The position numbers and the translations under genes were made by a program. Positions 1 through 6,688 of a DNA stretch of 64,000 bases are shown here, piece by piece; position 1 is the first letter of the stretch, and each line of letters starts with the position of its first letter. The notes under the pieces are model-generated. The model did no database searches, was not told where the DNA came from, and was given only the letters and a program-made list of their open reading frames with translations. This stretch comes from JAFAGX01 sp035622175 (GTDB lineage: Bacteria; Acidobacteriota; Terriglobia; Terriglobales; Acidobacteriaceae), in the NCBI GenBank assembly GCA_035622175.1, contig DASPVV010000016.1, positions 16,252 through 80,251 on the forward strand, given 5' to 3'.

Positions 1-1000
1 CGGAACCCGGTTTCGGAGGGGCGAGGAAGCGCATGAAGTTGGCAAAAGCAGAGACGTCGTCGAGAACGGCGGCGTTTGGCGACGAGAGCGGGTTAGTCTC
101 GTCTTCCGGATACCCGATCCCGCCGAGGTTTAGACAATCCGCGGGCAGCCCGGTGCCCAGCTGGTCTTCTTCCGGCAGCGGACGCTCGGTGTTGAAGATC
201 TCGTTGGTGATGCCCATCTCCACGTTGTAGGCTTCACCGGCAAACAACTGCAGCGATTTGTTCTGCGCCTTCCAGCCGAAGCGGCTGATGGTGCCGTCGT
301 TGCCGTTGTGGTTGAAACTGCCGGCAACGCCAAAGCTGTTGGTGAGATTGGTCAGCCGATTCTTCAGCAGGGTTGAATCGTCAAGATTTTCGATCAAGCC
401 CAAGCCAAAGGTAGGCGTGGGAATGCGGTAGATCACGTTGTTCGTTGCCACGGCATGCGCGAAGGGAGGCTGTGCCAGACTGCAAGTGCCGGCACCGGCG
501 CTGCCTGAAACCGTGAACAGGTCTTCCACACCACCGTTCGGAGCGCTGGTGTTGACCGTACCGTTCGAGTTAAAGAAGAACGGGAAGCGGGCTTCACGGG
601 TTGGGCCATTGGCGGTGATGAAACTCGGAGTAGTGCTCTCGGGCGCTATTCCGTCAGAGACGAATTTGAATTGGGGATTCACGGCAGCGCCTGTTCCGCC
701 CACGGCAGGAAAAGCGTGACACGAACTGCACTGATTGGAATTAAATCTCGGTCCCAGACCGACGTTGGCAGAGTCTTTCACCGTTTCCACTTCCTGGAAG
801 CGAACGCGACCGTTCTCGAAAAACGAGAGGTAGCCGTTCGGGTCAGCGACGATGATGGTTGCGCCGGTGCCGCGTGAGGCGGTCTGGACTCCCGGGTCGA
901 CAGCGCCAGGCGGGTCTGCTTTCTTGGTTGCAGCAAATGTGATTCCGGCGAGAGAGAGTACCACCACTAGAACTGACGTGATTTTTGCTGGTTGAATCAC
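1..1000 (-). CDS. Di-haem oxidoreductase (DUF1111/DHOR-like), C-terminus cut by window edge
   Basis: The gene runs off the left edge; 333 codons are visible. It starts at a GTG preceded by AGGAGG at a spacing of 4 bases, which is a strong ribosome site. Residues 8-24 form a hydrophobic signal segment, so the product is exported. A single c-type haem motif, CSSCH, is seen at residues 91-95; it follows a segment with GLGPRFN and is followed by AVGGTG, which is the arrangement of the putative thiol oxidoreductase/di-haem (DUF1111) family. Those proteins are usually longer and carry a second haem site towards the C-terminus, which here would lie outside the window. The role in this family is poorly known; electron transfer in the periplasm is the safe reading. 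No neighbour suggests a partner. The family call rests on one motif and its surroundings. Confidence 0.72.
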   Translation of the reverse strand, partial: MIQPAKITSVLVVVLSLAGITFAATKKADPPGAVDPGVQTASRGTGATIIVADPNGYLSFFENGRVRFQEVETVKDSANVGLGPRFNSNQCSSCHAFPAVGGTGAAVNPQFKFVSDGIAPESTTPSFITANGPTREARFPFFFNSNGTVNTSAPNGGVEDLFTVSGSAGAGTCSLAQPPFAHAVATNNVIYRIPTPTFGLGLIENLDDSTLLKNRLTNLTNSFGVAGSFNHNGNDGTISRFGWKAQNKSLQLFAGEAYNVEMGITNEIFNTERPLPEEDQLGTGLPADCLNLGGIGYPEDETNPLSSPNAAVLDDVSAFANFMRFLAPPKPGS

Positions 1001-1229
1001 GATTCCTCCTTGAAAAGTTTGATCTTCCACGTCTTTAACTCTGGGGGATGTCCGTCGCACAGACACCTGAGGCCCGCGTCTGCATAAAGCTGACAGGGGA
1101 CAGGCCGCTCTAGCAGTTCTCTTTGAGGCGCTAGATCACCTTTCGGTGCATGTCCTGCTTCCTAGTTGGACCAGGAAACTTCAGACAACCACGGCGCGCT
1201 GCTTGTTCGTCGCCGAGCAGACCCCAACT

Positions 1230-1297
1230 GGTAAACGCGAAGTGGGCTATTTTCCTACAACCGGTAAAACGCGAAGTGACGTGGTAAACGCGAAGTG
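1230..1297. repeat. Three direct repeats of GGTAAACGCGAAGTG
   Basis: Copies lie at 1230-1244, 1263-1278 (one extra A) and 1283-1297, all in the same orientation. The spacing, 33 and 20 bases start to start, is not a constant helical repeat. Such a set could be a transcription factor array or the repeated end of a lost insertion sequence of the IS21 type; no transposase is present in the window. Confidence 0.7.
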
Positions 1298-1396
1298 GCG
1301 TACTTCTGCAAGTTGTCCATGAAAGGTAGCAAATCCTGGACTAGTGTCAAGCGGATTTTTACCTTAGCCCAATGGCATTAGATCCTTTGAGCGTGC

Positions 1397-1417
1397 GGCT
1401 CGGGACGCGCCCGAGCC
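1397..1417. other. Perfect 8-bp hairpin in intergenic region
   Basis: GGCTCGGG (1397-1404) pairs fully with CCCGAGCC (1410-1417) across a 5-base loop. No T run follows on either strand, so it is not a classical intrinsic terminator. Confidence 0.55.
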
Positions 1418-1609
1418 TCTGATGGGCCTGGCAATCGTCTAAGGTGCTCATGCCAATCATCTTGTGGTCTCGAAGTCCCCGATTCCAACTGGGGTCCAGT
1501 CGAGAACGGCCACTTGCCGCTCTGGAAGCCAACTTTGAACTTGGCGGGACGGGTGCAGCATCCCCGGCTTGTCGCCCGGGAACCTGTCGACCGAAGCAAC
1601 GCCAGACCG

Positions 1610-1695
1610 CTCCTAGCCTGGTTTAGCTCAGTCAGCAGAGCAATGGCCGCCTGCCGTTAGGCACACCTGATGCTAGGAGTGCCTCGCCACGGCAC
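1610..1695. ncRNA. Candidate structured RNA with tRNA-like fold
   Basis: CTCCTAGC at 1610-1617 pairs perfectly with GCTAGGAG at 1672-1679, closing a 70-nt domain. Inside are a stem GCTC/GAGC with an 8-base loop (the surrounding TAGCTCAGTCAGCAGAGCA looks like a tRNA D-arm) and a stem GCCT/AGGC with a 6-base loop where an anticodon arm would be. No T-arm or CCA end is found, so this is not a normal tRNA. A further hairpin, GTGCC/GGCAC, abuts at 1679-1695. It could be a tRNA relic, an untranslated regulatory RNA or chance; the strand is unknown. Confidence 0.3.
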
Positions 1696-1767
1696 CTGTA
1701 AATCCGGCAATCGCCACCCTACGTTGCGGGGTTGAAACGCCAGTCGGTACGGCGTGATCCTCAGGGC

Positions 1768-2775
1768 TTAGCGCCGGGTGCGCATCGCAACCTGCCTCTC
1801 ATCGTCGCTCATTTGGTTCCACAAAACTTGCAGATCACGTTGCAGCCGGGTATTCCCCGAATCCTGCTGCAAAGCCTTTGCGAACCAGTGATAAGCCAAA
1901 GGCAGATCCCGGTCGGCGCAATGACCGGTCGCATAAATCGTTCCGAGCACACTGTACGCCTTGGCGTTCCCTTGTCCTGCAGCAGAGCTGAGATCCTTCA
2001 CCGCCCGGCTGCAATCGGCCGAGACGCCTCCGGTTCCGTATAGATACTTCTCGCCATCTGCCTCTAACTGGTCGCTCGGGGTACGTACCGGAGCGGGTTT
2101 TTGGACTTGCGGCTGCGTGCTCTTGGAAGCCTGGGATAAGGCTGTGGGAGCCTCTTCCTTCGCGGTCTGAGGCTGGTTCTCGAGGGCTTGCTCCGGCTTC
2201 GCAGCCTCGGGCTGCGGGTTTGGATTCGGGATGGCCGGGGCGGTCGGAGCTGGCGGCGCGGAGTTTTGCGGCGGGTTTGGCGTTGGGTTTGCCGGCAAGT
2301 CGCCGACACTGGTGGCTGGATTTGCGGGGGAGGCGTTCGCGTTCGGACTGGCCGCTGCCGCCTCGGCCGTGGACGTGGGAATGGGTGTCTCGGGAGGCGT
2401 CTCCGACGGATTCGTGGCAGGCTGCTGCGCCAGCCTGGCGGTCACATAGGCACGAAGTCCCGTACGCCAGTGCCAGCCTATAATGCCAAGGGCCGCGAGG
2501 AAAATGATCAAAGCCAACGTGCGCTTCCAGTGGTTTGTGCTCAGCTCGTCCTCAAGCAGGTAGGTGACACTGCTGGTCGGTTCCTCGCTCAAGCCCAAGA
2601 ACGACGGCGCGCTCATCGACCGGCTGGACTCCTCCCGCGGGGGCGCCGCCGCTCCGGCTTCGCTCGCTGGGGTACGGGGAAGAGGCAGCTTAGCACCACA
2701 CATTCCACAAAAGCGATAACGAGAGTCGCTTTCGTAGCCACACTGGTCACAGCGTATATTCATCGATATCAGCAT
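1768..2775 (-). CDS. Zinc-ribbon membrane protein with Pro/Ala-rich linker and Sel1-like repeat
   Basis: The start chosen is the ATG (MLISMN...) a few bases after AGAGGTGG; an ATG 12 bases downstream is also possible. The protein opens with a zinc ribbon (CDQCGY then CGMCG). One membrane segment follows (LALIIFLAALGIIGW), and then a very long linker rich in Pro, Ala, Asn and Gln. The last 90 residues resemble Sel1-like/TPR repeats (GQGNAKAYSVLGTIYATG, with LAYHWFAKALQQD). The ribbon should be cytoplasmic and the repeat domain outside the membrane. Proteins of this design are common in acidobacteria but have no assigned function. The gene stands alone, and the next minus gene upstream starts after about 170 bases. 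Confidence 0.72.
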   Translation of the reverse strand: MLISMNIRCDQCGYESDSRYRFCGMCGAKLPLPRTPASEAGAAAPPREESSRSMSAPSFLGLSEEPTSSVTYLLEDELSTNHWKRTLALIIFLAALGIIGWHWRTGLRAYVTARLAQQPATNPSETPPETPIPTSTAEAAAASPNANASPANPATSVGDLPANPTPNPPQNSAPPAPTAPAIPNPNPQPEAAKPEQALENQPQTAKEEAPTALSQASKSTQPQVQKPAPVRTPSDQLEADGEKYLYGTGGVSADCSRAVKDLSSAAGQGNAKAYSVLGTIYATGHCADRDLPLAYHWFAKALQQDSGNTRLQRDLQVLWNQMSDDERQVAMRTRR

Positions 2776-2947
2776 CGACCACCTCTTAGATGTCGCAACA
2801 GCTGGTCTCGTTGGGTGCATGGTTGAAACCACTAAACAAGCAATTGGTTGGAGTTAGCTTGTTTGACATTCTCTTCGGCGGGTAAACCATAAGCCTTGTC
2901 CACGTCACCTTCTGCCGTGGCCCCCTACAGTATAGCTGTAGTTGGAG

Positions 2948-3658
2948 CTAGCAGCCATCAACTTGTCTGGCTCGAACCAGCGCGGGGTAGTAAGTCATCC
3001 AGCCCCGCTCGTTGGCGGTTGCTTTCAGGTCGGGATTGGGGTTCACGGCAAAGGCGTGCTCCGCCATGGCGAGCATTTCCGTGTCCCAGCGAGAGTTCCC
3101 GAAGGCGGCGTTGGGACGACGGCCAATCACCTCGCAAATAGCGGCAGGCTTCCCTGGCCCGGTAGGCACGCGAACCAATTGGCTGGTCACCTGCCCGTTT
3201 TCAACCAGCGCCGAGGAAGCCAAGATCCTGCCCTCCGGGATTCCGCAATATTTCATCCCGGCTCGAATCACCCATTCATTGGTCGAAGATACGGCCCAGA
3301 CATCGCACCCGGAGAGTCGCAGCTGATCGATCAGACTGTGCATTTCGGGAAAGACCTGGTCCCGGAAGCGCTCCTCGAAAAACTGGTTAGCCGCGGCCTG
3401 CACTTCCTCTTCGGCCAGCCCTCGATGCATGGTTACCATTTCCCGGCAGATGGTGTCTTCATCCACCTTCCCAGCTTTGTAGTCGGCATAGCGGCGATGC
3501 GCCCAACGCACGATGTCATCGGAAACCAGCCCGCGCTCAAGTTCCCAAGCGAAGAATTCCTCGCCAGCATCTCCCGCCCACAGGGTGCCGTCACAATCAA
3601 ACACCGCGAGCTTGGGTTCGAGCTTGACGACAGATGCGATGAATTCCGCCGGTTTCAA
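2948..3658 (-). CDS. HAD-superfamily phosphatase, SerB/HAD-IB-like
   Basis: Motif I is FDCDGTLW with the catalytic aspartates at residues 21 and 23. A later SSTNEW segment matches HAD motif II, and GNSRWDTEMLAMA matches motif IV (the usual GDSxxD has Asn in place of the first Asp). At 236 residues it has the usual length for a phosphoserine-phosphatase-like HAD enzyme with a helical cap. The start is TTG, supported by AAGGAAG about five bases upstream; no in-frame ATG lies nearby. The gene follows the MobA-like gene after 36 bases on the same strand and may share its transcript. The substrate cannot be told from sequence. Phosphoserine is possible, but the Asn in motif IV and the relation to MobA and XdhC leave it open. 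Confidence 0.78.
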   Translation of the reverse strand: MKPAEFIASVVKLEPKLAVFDCDGTLWAGDAGEEFFAWELERGLVSDDIVRWAHRRYADYKAGKVDEDTICREMVTMHRGLAEEEVQAAANQFFEERFRDQVFPEMHSLIDQLRLSGCDVWAVSSTNEWVIRAGMKYCGIPEGRILASSALVENGQVTSQLVRVPTGPGKPAAICEVIGRRPNAAFGNSRWDTEMLAMAEHAFAVNPNPDLKATANERGWMTYYPALVRARQVDGC

Positions 3659-3694
3659 CAGGCTTCCTTGGCGACGATCGCTTGCATTCGAATC

Positions 3695-4336
3695 CTAACG
3701 GGGGTAGAAGGACGAAGCCAGTGCGGCATAATCCTCCGGCGTGTCCACGTTTAGAATAACCATCGGATCCTCGAGGGCGATGTATTTGATATGTTGCTCG
3801 TTCAGGTGCTCCAGCTCGCGAGCATTCGCGGTCGGCCGAGCCTTCAGGAATGCTTCCATCATCTCCCTCCCCAGGAGAACAGGATGGCCGTGCCCGCCGC
3901 GATATTCCGGGATGACTGCCCATATCTCGTGCGGCCGGGTGGCAAATTGATGGTAGAGGCTTTCGATGGTCGAAGGCTGGACCGGTGGCCGGTCGACCAA
4001 GGTGAGGATGGCGGCGTCCCGGCCCCGATTCAAAACCTCCTGCAATCCAACCTGCAGTGAGCTGAATTGGCCCCGCTCCGGAGCCGGATTCGTTACCAAA
4101 ACGGCTCCGTGTGCGTATGCCACGGGGGCAAGATTCGCCGCATTGAGGCCGGCCACGACAATCACCATCTCGGAGTAAGGATCGAAGGACTGGATTGCAG
4201 CGGAAAGAAAGGTTTGCCCAGAAAGCCCCGAACCCGTGTTGGCAGGCGGCCAACTCAACAAGGCCTTATCGCTACCCATGCGGGAAGACCTGCCGGCTGC
4301 CAGAATCACTCCGCATAGGTTGGGCGCAGTGGCCAT
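3695..4336 (-). CDS. MobA-like NTP transferase (MocA-type molybdenum cofactor nucleotidyltransferase)
   Basis: The N-terminus carries the nucleotidyltransferase signature LAAGRSSRMGSDK at residues 12-24, followed by VDRPPVQPSTI, where this family binds the metal and nucleotide, and RGGHGHPVLLGREMM, typical of MocA-type cytidylyltransferases. Length is 213 residues, as expected. The ATG at 4336 gives the natural N-terminus; an alternative GTG eight codons upstream has no better ribosome site. XdhC lies immediately upstream on the same strand. XdhC and MocA together prepare the cytosine-dinucleotide form of the cofactor for xanthine-dehydrogenase-family enzymes, so this pair probably serves a molybdenum hydroxylase. 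One such enzyme starts at the far right of the window, though the two loci are not contiguous. Confidence 0.82.
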   Translation of the reverse strand: MATAPNLCGVILAAGRSSRMGSDKALLSWPPANTGSGLSGQTFLSAAIQSFDPYSEMVIVVAGLNAANLAPVAYAHGAVLVTNPAPERGQFSSLQVGLQEVLNRGRDAAILTLVDRPPVQPSTIESLYHQFATRPHEIWAVIPEYRGGHGHPVLLGREMMEAFLKARPTANARELEHLNEQHIKYIALEDPMVILNVDTPEDYAALASSFYPR

Positions 4337-4444
4337 GGGGGCAAGATAGCAGAAAGACACGAAAACTCAGAGAGGGCAACGACCGTGAAACGCCACAAGA
4401 AAAAGGAAGTTCCTTTTTCTCTCTGATCTCGGCAGGTGTGCCAG

Positions 4445-5311
4445 TTAAACTTCTTCCTCAGCGTCTTCGCGGGCGGCCACCGGATCCGGCGCGCCCCCTC
4501 CGGGGTGCGATTTAAACCAGCTCATGTGGGGCAACGAGCGCTCGGTCTGACGGCGTACCGCGATCAGCTCAGCGGTAATGGCGACGGCAATCTCCTCTGG
4601 CGTGATCGCTCCAATATCCAACCCCACCGGGGCGTGTACTCGCTCAAACAGGTGGGCGGGAAGCCCCTCCTTGGTGAGTTCCTTGAAGATGGCAATCGTC
4701 TTACGCTTGGAACCAATCATACCGATATACCGCGCCTGGGTTTGCACCGCCCAGCGCAGCACCCGCATGTCATCGTGATGGCCGCGGGTCACAATGACGA
4801 TGTAGGAGGACTCGTTGGGAGTGATCCGAGCCATCGCCTGCTCGAAGTCTTCTGCGATTACTTCCTTGGCTTCAGGAAAGCGCTCACGGTTCGCGTAGTT
4901 TGGCCGATCGTCCACCACGGTGAGATCAAAGCCTGCGTTAGATGCAACTTTGTAAAGGCTTGTCGATACATGACCTGCACCAAAGATATAAAGTAATGCT
5001 GGAGGGAAAACTGGCTCTACGAAGATGTCGAGTGTGCCGCCGCAGACCAGCCCGGTATCGTACTTCGGATCCTGGTTGAGATTGAAAGTCAAGCTGCGAG
5101 GCTTCTCGGTTTCCATGACTTCGCGAGCCGCTTGCCAAACTTCTGCCTCGACGCAACCTCCGCCGATGGTACCGGCGATGGAGCCGTCATCGCGCACCAG
5201 CATCTTGGCCGTCTCAAAAGAGGGAATCGAGCCGCGCACGTTCACGATCGTTGCCAAGGCACCTCGTCGGCCTTCGCGGCGAAGCTTGACGATCTCCTCA
5301 TAAATGTCCAT
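4445..5311 (-). CDS. XdhC/CoxI-family molybdenum hydroxylase maturation protein
   Basis: The 288-residue protein has the XdhC two-domain plan. The N-terminal half has GTIGGGCVEAEV (GGGC around residue 50-53) and LVCGGTLDIFVEP (88-100). The C-terminal half is a Rossmann fold beginning YIFGAGHVS (109-116) with the ligand segment VVDDRP. VIVTRGHHDD and YIGMIGSKRK are diagnostic of XdhC. Family members bind molybdenum cofactor, assist its sulfuration and insert it into xanthine dehydrogenase-like enzymes. The ATG at 5311 (MDIYEE) is chosen because the upstream extension is Arg-rich and unlike the family; the ribosome site is weak. It heads a minus-strand group with the MobA-like and HAD genes. 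Confidence 0.88.
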   Translation of the reverse strand: MDIYEEIVKLRREGRRGALATIVNVRGSIPSFETAKMLVRDDGSIAGTIGGGCVEAEVWQAAREVMETEKPRSLTFNLNQDPKYDTGLVCGGTLDIFVEPVFPPALLYIFGAGHVSTSLYKVASNAGFDLTVVDDRPNYANRERFPEAKEVIAEDFEQAMARITPNESSYIVIVTRGHHDDMRVLRWAVQTQARYIGMIGSKRKTIAIFKELTKEGLPAHLFERVHAPVGLDIGAITPEEIAVAITAELIAVRRQTERSLPHMSWFKSHPGGGAPDPVAAREDAEEEV

Positions 5312-5582
5312 CGCTTTGATTATTCGTCGTACCCGGGGGCAAGTCAACGCAAACTAAGTCGTAGCCCGGGGGGGTGGATGGCGCCTCCTGCCACCGGTTA
5401 CTTGCGTGAGGGTGACATTGCTATGCCCCTGGGCAGCGCCGGCCTCGCTTCAAGGGACGGTAGAATGGATTGCGCTCGAGGGAGGTGCTAGAGGCGAGGC
5501 GCCCCATGGCACGCGGTGCGGCGCCAAAGCGCAGCTTGAGGATACCGACCTATGCTAGTTTGAAGCGTCAGGAGTCGTAGGC

Positions 5583-6605
5583 ATGAAAGCCATTCGCATC
5601 CACGAGTTTGGCGGTCCGGAAGTTTTGCGCTATGAAGAGGTGAGCGATCCCCCCCTGCGCAAAGACCGGATTCTGGTTCGGATCAGAGCTTGTGCCCTGA
5701 ATCATCTCGATCTCTGGGTACGCAGGGGCCTGCCCGGAGTCAAGCTGCCGCACATTCTGGGTAGCGACATCGCGGGCGAGATCGCGGACGTCGGTGAGTA
5801 CGTCACCGGCTTCGAACCTCGGCAGCGCGTGCTCGTCGCGCCCATGCATTTCTGTAATCATTGTGCGAAGTGCATGGCGGGACTGCAGAATCAATGTCCG
5901 GAATTCACGGTATTAGGTAATCTCGTCGATGGCGGCAATTGTGAGCTCATTGCCGTGCCGCCCGCGATTGCGATTCCGATTCCTGATGGGCTGGAATTCG
6001 CGCAGGCGGCCAGCGTGCCCCTGGTTTTTCTTACTGCCTGGCACATGCTAGTGACGCGCGCCGGCATTCGCCAGGGGCAGACCGTCCTTGTACTCGGGGG
6101 CGGTTCCGGCGTGGGCAGCGCGGCCATTCAAATCGCCAAGCTTTTCCACGCTCGCGTGATCGCTACCGCCGGAGACTCCGGTAAACTGGAACGAGCCGCC
6201 GCTCTCGGCGCGGACTACGGCATCGATCACTACCAGCAAAAGATTTCACAAGAGGTGCGGCGGATAACGGACAAGCAAGGAGTCGACATTGTTTTCGAAC
6301 ATGTGGGCGCGGCAACCTGGGAGGAGAGCATGAAATCTCTCAAGCCCGGTGGAACCATCGTGACTTGCGGCGCCACTACGGGGCCCAATGCGGCTTTCGA
6401 TCTGCGCTTCCTGTACGCGCGTCAACTCTCCTTCCTCGGCTCCTATATGGGGACCATGGGAGACTTGTACGAAGTCCTCAACCATGTGTTTGCGGCGCGA
6501 TTGAAACCCGTCCTCGACCGCACTTTTCCTTTGCAGGAGGCGCGCGCCGCCCACGAGTACATGGAAAAAAGCCAGATGTTCGGCAAAATCGTGCTGACGC
6601 TCTGA
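5583..6605 (+). CDS. Zinc-containing MDR-family dehydrogenase / quinone oxidoreductase
   Basis: This 340-residue medium-chain dehydrogenase/reductase has the GroES-like N-terminal domain, the four-cysteine structural zinc lobe (C91, C94, C97, C105 in CNHCAKCMAG) and a nucleotide-binding loop GGGSGVGSAA at 172-180. The catalytic-zinc signature GHE of alcohol dehydrogenases is replaced by LGSDIAG, so the active-site zinc is probably absent and an NADPH:quinone or enone reductase role is more likely than alcohol oxidation. AGGAG lies about nine bases before the ATG. The gene is divergent from xdhC and is followed by a kinase gene after 83 bases. The substrate is unknown. Confidence 0.85.
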   Translation: MKAIRIHEFGGPEVLRYEEVSDPPLRKDRILVRIRACALNHLDLWVRRGLPGVKLPHILGSDIAGEIADVGEYVTGFEPRQRVLVAPMHFCNHCAKCMAGLQNQCPEFTVLGNLVDGGNCELIAVPPAIAIPIPDGLEFAQAASVPLVFLTAWHMLVTRAGIRQGQTVLVLGGGSGVGSAAIQIAKLFHARVIATAGDSGKLERAAALGADYGIDHYQQKISQEVRRITDKQGVDIVFEHVGAATWEESMKSLKPGGTIVTCGATTGPNAAFDLRFLYARQLSFLGSYMGTMGDLYEVLNHVFAARLKPVLDRTFPLQEARAAHEYMEKSQMFGKIVLTL

Positions 6606-6688
6606 CTTTGGCCGAAGGATCTTCCCGCCTCAACCGAGGTCCGCAGAATGGTCATTCTGATTGACTTTGCGATGCCGGTCCGCCTACC

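Larger units (their letters stand above)
1001..1767. other. Long intergenic region with direct repeats and RNA-like stems
   Basis: The gap of about 770 bases has no reading frame I can support. It contains three copies of a 15-base repeat (1230-1297), a perfect 8-bp hairpin (1397-1417), and a 70-nt element closed by a perfect 8-bp stem (1610-1679) with a further small hairpin at 1679-1695. These are listed separately. The divergent side next to the di-haem gene should also contain that gene's promoter, which I could not pin down. Confidence 0.6.

Noticed and set aside
1378..1599. 73-codon minus frame in the first intergenic gap
   Set aside because: It has no ribosome site and biased, Arg/Pro/Ser-rich composition of a GC-rich chance frame.
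1617..1700. A normal tRNA gene at the GCTCAGTCAGCAGAGC element
   Set aside because: No T-arm, no acceptor pairing of seven bases at the right places and no CCA end; listed only as a candidate structured RNA.
2942..3754. 270-codon plus-strand frame over the HAD phosphatase gene
   Set aside because: It is the shadow of the minus-strand HAD gene, which has clear catalytic motifs.
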